Positions 45,749-55,001 of a stretch of DNA of 64,000 nucleotides are shown here, piece after piece. Numbering within the stretch: the first letter of the stretch is position 1; every line of letters begins with the position of its first letter. The translations under genes and the position numbers were made by a program. The notes under the pieces were generated by a model. It was not told where the DNA came from, did no database searches, and was given only the letters and a program-made list of their open reading frames with translations. Source of the stretch: Leptofilum sp041987425 (lineage in GTDB: Bacteria; Chloroflexota; Anaerolineae; Promineifilales; Promineifilaceae); the NCBI GenBank assembly GCA_041987425.1, contig JBHIWP010000002.1, positions 21,668 through 85,667 of the forward strand. Reading direction: 5' to 3'.

Positions 45749-47476
45749 GTGTCTATTCCTGGAACAGTTGTTTACAATTCGGCAGTAGAAGATTTTAAGC
45801 GGGCCCGTCGCGCCGCGGCCATGCAGCAAATGATGGCCCGGCTCACCGGCAAGTCGGCCGATCTTTTGGCCTATGAGGATGTTTGCCGCTATGTGAAATC
45901 TGCTGACGAGGTGAAGCAGGGCGTGCGGGAGATCCCACTGGACGCCATTGTGGGCAGCGTAGGCCGGTACAAGGATTTTACGCGTACTTTCTGGCCCAAG
46001 AACGATAGTGATGAGGAGCGTTGGGTGCGGGTGAAAACGGCCGTTCACGATATGTCTGGTATGTCGCCCATTGATGTGTATAAAACCGGCGACGTTTACT
46101 TTGTTATTGACGGCAACCACCGGGTCTCTATTGCCCGGCAGCTGGGCAGCGACACGATTACCGCCCGCGTCACGGAAGTGCCGCTGCGCGTGCCCCTGTC
46201 GCCCGATGATGATCCTGAAAAAATTATTTGTAAAGCGCGGTATGCTGAGTTTTTGGAGCAAACGGATCTGGACAATTTACGACCTGGAGCAAATCTGCTG
46301 ATGACTTTTTGTGGCCAGTACCAGCTGCTGCTGGACCAGATTGCGGCGCATGCTGCGCTTTTGGCGGAGAAGGGTGAAGCGGTTGATGATAAAACGGCCG
46401 TTTGCCGCTGGTATGATGAGGTGTATCTGCCTGTCTTGCGCCACATTCAGGCGCAGGGCATCATGCGCCTCTTTCCAGACAGGACCCAGGCCGATATGTA
46501 CATCCTTTTTTCTGAACGGCGGGCGGAGCTGGAAGAGGCTTTGGGTTGGAAGATTGATGCGGAGACGGCCGTATCTCAATTAGCCAGCGAAGAAAGCGAC
46601 CGACCAAAAGGGCTGGCGGGCTGGCTGCGCCAGACGCTGGTACCCGCAGAGCTGATTGAAGGGCCGCCCCCAGGGCGCTGGCGGGAATTTCAGGAAACGC
46701 GAGAGCGAGGTTGCCTGTTTGCCGATTATTTGGTGGCTATAGAGGGCAGCGAAACAGATTGGCAAATGCTGGACCAGGTGGTAAAGATGGCGCTGCGCGA
46801 CAATGACCGTCTGCTGGGCCTGCACGTGGTGGCGCGTCAGGCGCAGCGAAACAGCGCGAAAGTAGAGCGGATCCGAGAAAGATTTCTGCGCACCTGCCGT
46901 GAGGCTGGCCTTAGATGCGAGTTTGCCGTTGAAGTGGGCGCTGTTGTGGATGTTATTATTAAACGGGCCATCTTTGCTGATTTGGTCGTGCTCAATTTAG
47001 AGCATCCCCCGGGGCCACAGGCTCTCGCCAGGTTGGGCAACCGCTTTAGCCAGCTGGTGCAGCGCTGCCCACGACCCATTTTAGCCATTCCTTGTGGGGC
47101 AGAGACGGCTATGGACCGGGTGCTATTGGCTTACGACGGCAGCCCCAAGGCAGATGAAGCGCTGTTTGTGGCTACCTACCTGGTAACGCGCTGGCCGCTG
47201 TCCTTGACGGTGGTTACGGTGGAGACGGAGCATACGGCGGCCAATGCCCTACAGCGCGCCAAAGAATATTTGGAGGCGCACGGCGTTACGAAAGCGCGGT
47301 ACGTGTTGGGCAAGATGCCCATTGCAGAAGCGGTTTTACAAACGGCCGTTGACGAAGATATTAATTTTCTCATCATGGGTGGCTTTGGTTTTAGGCCCAT
47401 GATGCACTTTGTGCTCGGCAGCACTGTGGATGAGATTTTGCGGCGGTTTAAGCATCCAATTTTAATTTGTCGATGA
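45749..47476 (+). CDS. ParB-like domain fused to two universal stress protein domains, copy 1
   Basis: This 575-residue protein has an N-terminal part (about 40-200) with Gly-Ser-Val-Gly-Arg-Tyr-Lys-Asp-Phe-Thr and Val-Ile-Asp-Gly-Asn-His-Arg-Val-Ser-Ile-Ala-Arg (D121). This is the ParB/sulfiredoxin-like nucleotide motif. A middle segment contains Arg-Thr-Gln-Ala-Asp-Met-Tyr-Ile-Leu-Phe-Ser-Glu. C-terminal USP domains follow (about 335-460 and 465-575), the second ending with Ile-Met-Gly-Gly-Phe-Gly-Phe. A paralogue follows six bases downstream. It may link nucleotide sensing to stress response; not shown. Confidence 0.85.
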   Translation: MSIPGTVVYNSAVEDFKRARRAAAMQQMMARLTGKSADLLAYEDVCRYVKSADEVKQGVREIPLDAIVGSVGRYKDFTRTFWPKNDSDEERWVRVKTAVHDMSGMSPIDVYKTGDVYFVIDGNHRVSIARQLGSDTITARVTEVPLRVPLSPDDDPEKIICKARYAEFLEQTDLDNLRPGANLLMTFCGQYQLLLDQIAAHAALLAEKGEAVDDKTAVCRWYDEVYLPVLRHIQAQGIMRLFPDRTQADMYILFSERRAELEEALGWKIDAETAVSQLASEESDRPKGLAGWLRQTLVPAELIEGPPPGRWREFQETRERGCLFADYLVAIEGSETDWQMLDQVVKMALRDNDRLLGLHVVARQAQRNSAKVERIRERFLRTCREAGLRCEFAVEVGAVVDVIIKRAIFADLVVLNLEHPPGPQALARLGNRFSQLVQRCPRPILAIPCGAETAMDRVLLAYDGSPKADEALFVATYLVTRWPLSLTVVTVETEHTAANALQRAKEYLEAHGVTKARYVLGKMPIAEAVLQTAVDEDINFLIMGGFGFRPMMHFVLGSTVDEILRRFKHPILICR

Positions 47477-47482
47477 GGATTT

Positions 47483-49222
47483 ATGAGTGCACACAATCAA
47501 TATCACTACCATGCAGCCCTGGAGGACTTTCACCAGGCGCGGCGACAGGCGGCAATGCAGCAGCTGCTGGCCCGATTTACCGGCGAGCAAACTGAACTAC
47601 TATCGTATGAGGATGTGAGGCGAAAGCTGAAGGTCACCAACGTACGCGAGCGTGGACTGCAAGAAATCCCTGTAAATAAGATTATTGGCAGCGTAGGGCG
47701 CTACAAAGATTTTACCCGGAGCTTTTTGCCCAAGAGCGACAGCGACAGCCATCGCTGGGCCCGGGTTAAAGCGGCCGTTTCAGACCTGGCTGGCGTACCG
47801 CCAATTGAGGTTTATCAGCTGGGCGATGCTTATTTTGTCATAGACGGCAACCATCGCGTCTCCATTGCCAGGCAGCTGGAGACTCCCACCATCTCCGCGT
47901 ATGTGACTGAGGTGAAGACCCGCGTTCCCCTGACGGCAGACGATGATCCCGAAGAGCTGATTTGCAAAAGCCGCTATGCGGAATTCCTGGAAAATACCGA
48001 TCTGGATAATCTGCGGCCTGAAGCTGATTTAATGATGACCTTCTGTGCCCATTACTCTGTTTTGCTAGACCATATTGAGGTACATCGCTATTACATGGGG
48101 CTGGATCTGAAGCGGGATGTCTCTTACGAAGAAGCTGTGGCCCACTGGTATGACGAGGTGTACATGCCCGTGGTGGAACTGGTGCGCGAGCAGGGGATTA
48201 TGCGAGACTTCCCCGAGCGCACCGAAGCGGATATGTATATTTTGCTGGCAGAACATCGCGCTGAGTTGGAAAGTGCTCTGGGCTGGGATGTGGATGCCAG
48301 TACGGCCGTTAGCGAGATGCAGCGCAAGAGCAGACCGGGGCCTGCGCTGGCGCGCGTGTTGGAAGCCGTGCTGCCCGATGAGCTGGAGTTTGGCCCGGCT
48401 GCTGGGCAGTGGCGGCAAGAGCGGCTAAGCCAGCGTAATCTGAGCCGCCTTTTTGAAGAAACAATGGTGGCTATCTCGGGTCAGCCAGATGACTGGCGCG
48501 TGTTGGACCAGGCGATAGTGATGGCACAGCGGGAAACCGGCCGTTTACGTGGCGTTCATGTATCTGATGCCAGCGATGAGGAAGCCGCTGAAGAGAGTGT
48601 GTCATCCATACGGGGAGAATTTTACCGCAGAACGGAGTCCGCCGGAGTCCAGGCAAATTTTACCGTTGAGTTTGGCAACGTAGCCCGCCACATTGTGGCC
48701 CATGCCGCCTACTCCGACCTGGTAATGCTGGCTTTGAATCGCCCCCCTGGCCTCTCGATTTTGGAGCGCCTGGCCTCTGGCCTGCAAACCATACTTAAGC
48801 GAACGCCGCGACCGGTGATGGTTGTGCCTACGGCCGCATCCCCCATGCAGCACGCCTTACTGGCTTATGACGGCAGCCCCAAGGCAGAAGAAGCGCTGTT
48901 TGTGGCTACTTATCTGGCCAGCCGGTGGCAGATACAGCTTACAGTTGCAACGATTAGCAGCAGCGCCAACGGTAAGCTGGATGCTTCCAGGCGCATTCAG
49001 GCAAGGGCCAAAACATACCTTGAACTGGCCGGAGTTTCTGCCAACTACTTGCTTTCTGTGGGGCCACCCGCGCAATCCTTGCTGGAAACGGCCGTTTCGC
49101 AAAATGTGGATTTTATGATCATGGGCGGGTTCGGCTTTAGTTCTATGAAGAGCCTGGTGTTGGGCAGCACGCTCAACCGCGTTTTGCTGGAGTACAAGCA
49201 GCCTGTATTGATATGCAGATAA
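47483..49222 (+). CDS. ParB-like domain fused to two universal stress protein domains, copy 2
   Basis: This 579-residue protein is a paralogue of the gene before it, with the same domain order and about half of its residues identical by eye. Asp-Gly-Asn-His-Arg-Val-Ser-Ile-Ala-Arg and Gly-Ser-Val-Gly-Arg-Tyr-Lys-Asp-Phe are kept. The first USP-like domain has weaker Gly motifs in both copies. The second has Leu-Ala-Tyr-Asp-Gly-Ser-Pro-Lys-Ala and Gly-Gly-Phe-Gly-Phe, the nucleotide-site Gly-rich loop. A tandem duplication that has diverged, likely one transcript. Confidence 0.85.
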   Translation: MSAHNQYHYHAALEDFHQARRQAAMQQLLARFTGEQTELLSYEDVRRKLKVTNVRERGLQEIPVNKIIGSVGRYKDFTRSFLPKSDSDSHRWARVKAAVSDLAGVPPIEVYQLGDAYFVIDGNHRVSIARQLETPTISAYVTEVKTRVPLTADDDPEELICKSRYAEFLENTDLDNLRPEADLMMTFCAHYSVLLDHIEVHRYYMGLDLKRDVSYEEAVAHWYDEVYMPVVELVREQGIMRDFPERTEADMYILLAEHRAELESALGWDVDASTAVSEMQRKSRPGPALARVLEAVLPDELEFGPAAGQWRQERLSQRNLSRLFEETMVAISGQPDDWRVLDQAIVMAQRETGRLRGVHVSDASDEEAAEESVSSIRGEFYRRTESAGVQANFTVEFGNVARHIVAHAAYSDLVMLALNRPPGLSILERLASGLQTILKRTPRPVMVVPTAASPMQHALLAYDGSPKAEEALFVATYLASRWQIQLTVATISSSANGKLDASRRIQARAKTYLELAGVSANYLLSVGPPAQSLLETAVSQNVDFMIMGGFGFSSMKSLVLGSTLNRVLLEYKQPVLICR

Positions 49223-49232
49223 AGAAAGACGC

Positions 49233-49607
49233 ATGAACCCATTTACCCGCTTTCTCACGCAGTGGTCCAGAAATGCCTCGCTTGCCGATTTTATCGCGCA
49301 CTGGGATCGGCTGGAGAAGCTGGTGGTCCAGGTGCATCGGGAAAAGATTACGCTGCTGGAAGCCAGGCAAGAGTTCGAGGCGGTTTGGGCCTGGCTGCGG
49401 CGGCATTACGGCAGCTGGGAAGAAGCGTTACGGCCGTATTGGCAGCAAACAAAAGCCGCAGGTGAACTTACCCAAACCGATCCCTTTCAGCTGCTGCTTT
49501 CTTTAGAAGCCCCCGCTGCCATCTTAGGCAACTGGCCTGCCATGCAGCACCTGCCCGCTGCCCGCGAAGCCCTTAACCTCTATCTACGTGACCAGCAAGA
49601 AGCATAA
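49233..49607 (+). CDS. Hypothetical protein, last gene of the USP operon
   Basis: This 124-residue helical protein is rich in Trp and Leu (Ala-Trp-Leu-Arg-Arg-His-Tyr-Gly-Ser-Trp-Glu-Glu-Ala-Leu). It starts 11 bases after copy 2 and probably belongs to the same transcript. No family recognised; no signal peptide or metal motif. Its 3' end lies 13 bases from the convergent gene's stop. Confidence 0.6.
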   Translation: MNPFTRFLTQWSRNASLADFIAHWDRLEKLVVQVHREKITLLEARQEFEAVWAWLRRHYGSWEEALRPYWQQTKAAGELTQTDPFQLLLSLEAPAAILGNWPAMQHLPAAREALNLYLRDQQEA

Positions 49608-49619
49608 CCAACTCACCCT

Positions 49620-52600
49620 TTACCGCTTCACAAACGGCAAATAGATGAAATAGTCTGCACCACTGCCGGGGTCCACCGTTGGCGTCATCTCCGGAGTTGG
49701 TGATGGGCCAGGAGTTGGCGAAGGCCCCGGGGTAGACGTAGGCGGAATGGGTGTATTGGTCGGCGTTGGCGTGTTGGTCGGCGTCGGTGTGTTCGTTGCC
49801 GTCGGCGTATTTGTTGGCGTTGGCGTGGGTGTATTCGTCGCTGTCGCTGTTGGCGTGGGCGTAACGGACGGCGTCGGCGTGGGGCTTAGATTCTCGGTGG
49901 AATCGGCCGCGTAGGTGCCTCGCGTCAGGCTGGCTGTGGTAAGACCAACCAGGCGGAACATTTGTCCCTGTGCCGTGACATTGGAGGCCAGGTCCCAGCA
50001 GGCGGCGCTGCCCGGTACGGTACAGTCGGCCGTGTCGCTAACTTCCATTAGCCGCTGCTGGTTGAACACGTCGGCCAGGCATTGTGAATTGTTATCTACC
50101 GGCAGCTGCAATGTCCACGTTGTGCCGGTTGTGGGCACGCCTCGCACGAAATATTCGTAGTAATCAGAGCACATGCTGGTGCTGCTGGTATTGAGCGGCG
50201 TGCTGAAAGGGGCGTTGGTGAGGGAACGGCCGTAGCTCACAATAACCGGTGTGCCAGAGCGATTGTTACTTTCTAACGTAGCGTCACCCAACTTGGCGCG
50301 GCCTGTCCGGCTAGAAAGGTCGGTCCAGGCAACGACGTTGGCCGCCAAACGGGCATCCCAGGCAGCCTGGGGGATACCGGAACCAGCGGGAGGCGTCTCG
50401 CCCAGGGCTACGCCCCAGAAGTTGTTGTTCAGGTTGGCCGTGCCGCTAATGGACTGGGTGTAAGCAATCGTAGAGTCTGTAATATTGTTGGCATAGGCGT
50501 CAATAATACCTTCATTTTGCTGGATAGCGGTTGTATTATCGACGAGCGTATTGCCCTTTATGATGACATCACTGGGGCCAGTAATACTAACGGCCTGGTT
50601 GAAACCGGTGATGGTGTTATTTTTGATGAGGATACGGCCGTTGCCCGAAGCGCGTACGGCCGTGGTCGTCTCACAGTTGGCCGAGCAGGTCAGGTTCAGG
50701 TTCAGAATGGTCATGTTGCCCACACTCTGAGCCGAAATCATGCGGCTGTTAGCACCGCCCACCCAGTTCAGCGTGGCGTTATTGCTGCCGTACAGCACAA
50801 CGCTGCCGGTCCCGCTGCCGCTGGCTACCAGGGGAGCAGAAATATTGAAGTTGCCAATGATTGTGAGCGAATCCCCGCTGGGTATGGTGTTTAAAGCCGT
50901 TTGAATGTTGTTGAAGTCACAGCCGGAGGCGCACACGGTCCAGGGTTCCACCAGGGCTTCTAAAAAGTCCAAAATGCGCTCTGCATTTTCTGATCCCGCC
51001 ACCACGGAGGGGCGGCCTACCAGCCCAAACGACGGCGAATCCTGGAACTCTGGCCCACCGTAGAAGGTAATGGCCCGGCGCAGGTCTACTCGAGTGTGGT
51101 TGTGGAAGAATGGCGCTGTAAGATCAGTACCGAACAGGCCGGGTGTGCTGTAGGCGCGGGTGCTGACGCCGTTGCCGTCGGGCTCCTCCGGCGGCATGCC
51201 ATCGGCGGCGTTGACGGCGATCTCGTCTGTGCCGGTGTCAAAAACCCCGTTCTCTCCTTCGGCAAAGCCGCGCACCGTGCCGTCGGTGGTCGCCAACACC
51301 GGGCCAGAGTGGCAGCGAGAGCACTTGGCCGCCGGGCCAAAGAAAATCTCACGGCCCAAAATCTGCTCATCGGTCACCGCAAAGCGGTCCAGGTCATAGT
51401 TGCCATCGGCAGGCAGGCGGATGGTGAACTGGAAGGCTTCCAGGGCAGCCCGCTCGTCCTCCGTGGGCAGGCGGAAGTCGATGCCCTCGCGCCGCAGCAG
51501 GCTGCGCGGCGCGTGCTGCTCCACCGCTCCGGCGGAAAAGTCACCCAGGTCGGCAATCTCAGAGCTGAAGCCGTAGGGAGCGGTGTGCTCCAGGTTAAAC
51601 AAAGCGGGCGAGGCGCGAAACACCTCAATCTGGTCGAAGCCATCGATATTTTCCAGGATCAGGGCACGGCCGTCTGGGAAGCTCACTGTGTTGGCAGAGG
51701 GGCCGTGCATCAGCGTGAAATTCTCCAGCCCGTTGGCACTGCCGTTGACTGGGTTTGGTCCGGCCAGGTCGCCATTGGTAAAGGAAATAAAAGTGGCGCT
51801 ATTGCCCAAGCTGTCCGTGATGGTGCCTGAAAGGTCATCACCACCATAAATTAGATACGTATTGCCATAGCCAGCCAGAACGGTGGCCGAGCCAGTGGTG
51901 CCGCTAATATCCCCGCGCAGGTCGCTGGGCTGGGCAAAGCCGCTGGGGGCGCTGGAGGTAACCACCAGCGTGTTGACGTTGTACTCATTGACGAAGAGCA
52001 CGTCATGGGCGGGCTTGTTGAGGACCTGGTCGGGGGAGAGGCCGAAGTCGCCGTTGTCGGGCACGTGGCAAGAGCCGCAGGTACGGCCGTTGCCCAGGAA
52101 AGTCTCCTGGTTAAACAAAATCTCGCCCTGATCTGCCAGGGGAGCCACGGAGGGCACAACGGTAAAGGTTTGCCCGGCTGTGTTTACAGGATTGGGCGGT
52201 CCCATAGCAAAATCACTATTATTTTGCGTACCAGTGCCGAAGCCGCTGCCGCTCACTCGCTTGAGAGCGGCGGTGTTTAAAATGGGCAGTTCGGCGCTGC
52301 TAGGGCCGTCATTGGCGCCTGCGGTGCTGCCGCTGTAGCCTGCACCGCCGTAAGAAAGGGCCACGTTGACGCTGGTGCTATTGATATTGTCCGGGTTGTT
52401 TTGGAAGGCAACTTTACCGGCGACGGGAATGATATCGGCAGGCATGATGAAGTCTGGAGCGGGAGCGCCGGGCAGGGCGGCGAACTTCTCTGTGGCTACC
52501 AGAACGGTGCTTTCACCAGAGGAGGGATCGTTGGGGAATACAAATCGGCCGGTTTCTGCACCCAGTGAATTATAAAATACCAGCATTGCGCGACCCGGCG

Positions 52601-52835
52601 AGCCAGCAGGGTCTTCTGCTTGTGGTCCCCACGCTTTTTGCGAATTGCTTGATGCTTCCAGCACCACATACTGTACCTGAGAATCGCCGTTCATTCCGGC
52701 CATAACCTCATTGATACGTACTAAATGATGATCGGCGCTGGCCTGGCGCACCGTGGTGAAAACAGCCACGGTTGCCATTAGCAAAAAAGCAAAAAGGGTT
52801 ATCAGCAGATGCAATCTTCTAACTGGGACGAGCAT
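49620..52835 (-). CDS. Secreted di-heme beta-helix protein with Pro/Thr stalk
   Basis: The 1,071-residue protein (ATG 52,835 with GGAGG upstream) has a signal peptide and a lamin-tail-like N-terminal domain (about 35-185). A cytochrome c peroxidase-like region with Cys-Gly-Ser-Cys-His (about 253-257) and Cys-Ser-Arg-Cys-His follows. Then come parallel beta-helix repeats (about 650-830) and a 55-residue Pro-Thr-Asn-Thr stalk. The end is Tyr-Phe-Ile-Tyr-Leu-Pro-Phe-Val-Lys-Arg. Heme c attachment implies an extracytoplasmic redox role. Substrate unknown. Confidence 0.82.
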   Translation of the reverse strand: MLVPVRRLHLLITLFAFLLMATVAVFTTVRQASADHHLVRINEVMAGMNGDSQVQYVVLEASSNSQKAWGPQAEDPAGSPGRAMLVFYNSLGAETGRFVFPNDPSSGESTVLVATEKFAALPGAPAPDFIMPADIIPVAGKVAFQNNPDNINSTSVNVALSYGGAGYSGSTAGANDGPSSAELPILNTAALKRVSGSGFGTGTQNNSDFAMGPPNPVNTAGQTFTVVPSVAPLADQGEILFNQETFLGNGRTCGSCHVPDNGDFGLSPDQVLNKPAHDVLFVNEYNVNTLVVTSSAPSGFAQPSDLRGDISGTTGSATVLAGYGNTYLIYGGDDLSGTITDSLGNSATFISFTNGDLAGPNPVNGSANGLENFTLMHGPSANTVSFPDGRALILENIDGFDQIEVFRASPALFNLEHTAPYGFSSEIADLGDFSAGAVEQHAPRSLLRREGIDFRLPTEDERAALEAFQFTIRLPADGNYDLDRFAVTDEQILGREIFFGPAAKCSRCHSGPVLATTDGTVRGFAEGENGVFDTGTDEIAVNAADGMPPEEPDGNGVSTRAYSTPGLFGTDLTAPFFHNHTRVDLRRAITFYGGPEFQDSPSFGLVGRPSVVAGSENAERILDFLEALVEPWTVCASGCDFNNIQTALNTIPSGDSLTIIGNFNISAPLVASGSGTGSVVLYGSNNATLNWVGGANSRMISAQSVGNMTILNLNLTCSANCETTTAVRASGNGRILIKNNTITGFNQAVSITGPSDVIIKGNTLVDNTTAIQQNEGIIDAYANNITDSTIAYTQSISGTANLNNNFWGVALGETPPAGSGIPQAAWDARLAANVVAWTDLSSRTGRAKLGDATLESNNRSGTPVIVSYGRSLTNAPFSTPLNTSSTSMCSDYYEYFVRGVPTTGTTWTLQLPVDNNSQCLADVFNQQRLMEVSDTADCTVPGSAACWDLASNVTAQGQMFRLVGLTTASLTRGTYAADSTENLSPTPTPSVTPTPTATATNTPTPTPTNTPTATNTPTPTNTPTPTNTPIPPTSTPGPSPTPGPSPTPEMTPTVDPGSGADYFIYLPFVKR

Positions 52836-52978
52836 ATACAATTCCTCCAAAATACTGCTGCCTGGCTCCTAACCTCGAACGATTAAGTGATGAATTTGCA
52901 CAAGGATAGTGCCCAAAAATATAGATGGCAGCACTTACATATGCGCTTACGAGAAGATGTTTTGGAGGGGTGAAACGT

Positions 52979-53023
52979 GATGCGTGAAGCGCAAGAGATG
53001 AGGTCTGTTACGCTTCACGCATC
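52979..53023. terminator. 13-bp stem-loop with heptad units
   Basis: GATGCGTGAAGCG (52,979-52,991) pairs exactly with 53,011-53,023. The arms are built of GTGAAGC-like units. It lies after the stop of the penta-heme gene and before the di-heme gene; no clear U-run. Confidence 0.55.
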
Positions 53024-53035
53024 AGGCAGGAATTG

Positions 53036-54910
53036 TTATCTATGAATGAAAGGGAGGTAGGTTTCTAGCCCAATAGCTTTTTGAGCCATGATGGTTGGTT
53101 GAGAACGGCCGTTTTCCGCCCACAGATCATACAAAATCTGGCCGTTGCTGCTGGCGTCGCCAAAAAAAGGACTCTCATTGCGTAAAAACTCAATGTACTC
53201 GCGTGAAGCCACCTGATGCACCAGCCGCACTATCACAACTTCGGGTTCGGCAGGCAGGGAGTAGGTGACCGTGTCCCAGTACTGACCATCAGCGTAGCGG
53301 CTGGGGTCTGGCGCGCCGTTGGTGTATGGCGCAGCCCCAGCCGCGGCAAAGGCAGCAAACTCGTAGCCACGCGGTGGGATGCGGTTGTCGTGCAAGATCT
53401 CGTTGTTCAGAATGAAGTGGAACGATTCGCCTGCGGGAACGCCAAGCTGAGCCGCCAGGTCCGCCGAGATGCCGTGCTTGGCTTCGTATAGCTGAAGGTC
53501 ACCGTCTTCAGTGAGAAGGCCAGTGGCTGCATCGTATGCGCCGGAGCTATAAATGAGGCTGCCGGCGGCGTCGTATGCTTCTACCTGCAGCCACATGCGT
53601 CGGCCTTCAATGTAGCCAGTGGGCAGCTTATGGCCGCTGTTGTTGGTCACCGTCACCACGAGCTGTGTGCCCGTCAGGGAAATGTCTAGCTCCGCGGCAT
53701 TTTGCAGCATGGCCGTGGCCCGGTCAATACCGGCGTTAAGTGCCTCCAGCCGCTCCTCGGCGTAGGGGCCGGTGGTGAAGGTTGCGCTGAACACGGGATG
53801 CTGCGGAATAATTTGCGGCACCCAGTTGTTGGCGCCAGTGAGATCATGTAGGGGCAGATCACTGCGCTCTGGAACGCTGGTGGCATTGCCAAAGAATGCC
53901 GCGCCAACGCCGGTGACATCCTGCATGTGGCAGTCCTGGCAGGTGGAGACGCTGCTTTTGTTGCCGCCAAACTGCGGCAGGGCAACACCTTGCGGCGTGT
54001 TGAAGTCACTGAGCCGCCACTCGCTGTAGGTGCGCTCAACGGGGAACATGCTGGTGGTGTCGGTGAACGGCTGGTTGACGTCGTTAAGAACGTAGCTTTG
54101 GCTGGGCTCATCCCAGGTGAGCAGCGGGTTGCTGATGTCGTGGCAGCTGCCGCACAGGGCAGCATCCTGGTGGAAGGGCGATTCAAGGGTATCCAGGGCG
54201 CCTGCGGCCGGGTTGTGGGGGTCGAAGCCGTTGTCGGTAACGACGTCAAAGGGGCCGCGCCGGTAATCGGCCGTATCCACGATGAGGCTAGCGTTGCCGG
54301 GAATGGTTACCGGGCTGGTGATGGCGGCCAATACGGTCAGGTCGCGGTCGGGGTTTTCGCTGCTGTACAGCGGATCGACCATGCGGTGACACACTTCGCA
54401 CTGCACGCCCTCCTGGTCAACGGCCGTCATTGCCGAGCCGTCTGTGGTGGAAGAACGGCCGTCTAGCCAACCGCGCGGCAAGTGACAGCGCAGGCAAAAC
54501 TCCCCAGCAAAGGCGGCATCGGCATTGGCAATATCTAGCGCGGCATAAAATACGGGGTCGCGGCCCGATTGAGCCATCATGCTGCCCGCCCAGCCGGTCC
54601 ACGGCTCATAATCAGCAGGCTGGTTTACCTGGCTGCTGTAGTTGGCGTGGCAGCCAATGCACTGCTCTGGCGAGTCGATGTCGAAGGTACCAGTGTGCAA
54701 CGGCTGCGTGCCGGGCTGGAAAAAGTCTAGCATGGTGGTAGTAGAAAGCGTGGGGGTAGGCCCGGTTCCATTAGGACTCAATTGTGGATGATTTGCAGGC
54801 AGTGCGGCCTGTGCGGCGGGCGTGCTGGTTTGTTTTAGCGTGGCAAAAAGGGCGGCAATGATGGCGAGCGTGAGGCTGGTGGAAAAGAAGATAATTAATA
54901 TTTTACGCAT
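53036..54910 (-). CDS. Secreted penta-heme cytochrome c
   Basis: This 624-residue protein has a signal peptide (residues 1-28) and five CxxCH sites. They are Cys-Ile-Gly-Cys-His (84-88), Cys-Leu-Arg-Cys-His (139-143), Cys-Glu-Val-Cys-His (171-175), Cys-Gly-Ser-Cys-His (about 254) and Cys-Gln-Asp-Cys-His (about 325). The C-terminal half is beta-rich with no heme. It ends Gly-Leu-Glu-Thr-Tyr-Leu-Pro-Phe-Ile-His-Arg, like its neighbour. Probable extracellular electron carrier next to the di-heme protein; same strand, 200 bases upstream. Confidence 0.9.
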   Translation of the reverse strand: MRKILIIFFSTSLTLAIIAALFATLKQTSTPAAQAALPANHPQLSPNGTGPTPTLSTTTMLDFFQPGTQPLHTGTFDIDSPEQCIGCHANYSSQVNQPADYEPWTGWAGSMMAQSGRDPVFYAALDIANADAAFAGEFCLRCHLPRGWLDGRSSTTDGSAMTAVDQEGVQCEVCHRMVDPLYSSENPDRDLTVLAAITSPVTIPGNASLIVDTADYRRGPFDVVTDNGFDPHNPAAGALDTLESPFHQDAALCGSCHDISNPLLTWDEPSQSYVLNDVNQPFTDTTSMFPVERTYSEWRLSDFNTPQGVALPQFGGNKSSVSTCQDCHMQDVTGVGAAFFGNATSVPERSDLPLHDLTGANNWVPQIIPQHPVFSATFTTGPYAEERLEALNAGIDRATAMLQNAAELDISLTGTQLVVTVTNNSGHKLPTGYIEGRRMWLQVEAYDAAGSLIYSSGAYDAATGLLTEDGDLQLYEAKHGISADLAAQLGVPAGESFHFILNNEILHDNRIPPRGYEFAAFAAAGAAPYTNGAPDPSRYADGQYWDTVTYSLPAEPEVVIVRLVHQVASREYIEFLRNESPFFGDASSNGQILYDLWAENGRSQPTIMAQKAIGLETYLPFIHR

Positions 54911-55001
54911 ACGATCCCTCTACGATTTGAGTTGAGAGTACCCGGATGAGTACGGCCGTATTATAATCCCCCGCGCAAATCATGACTATTAAGGGAAGAA
55001 T

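Noticed and set aside
49735..49880. Minisatellite in the di-heme gene as a separate element
   Set aside because: It is the codon-level repetition of the Pro-Thr-Asn-Thr stalk, explained by the protein.
51096..51830. Rightward ORF of 244 codons inside the di-heme gene
   Set aside because: Shadow of the minus-strand gene, which carries CxxCH sites and a signal peptide.
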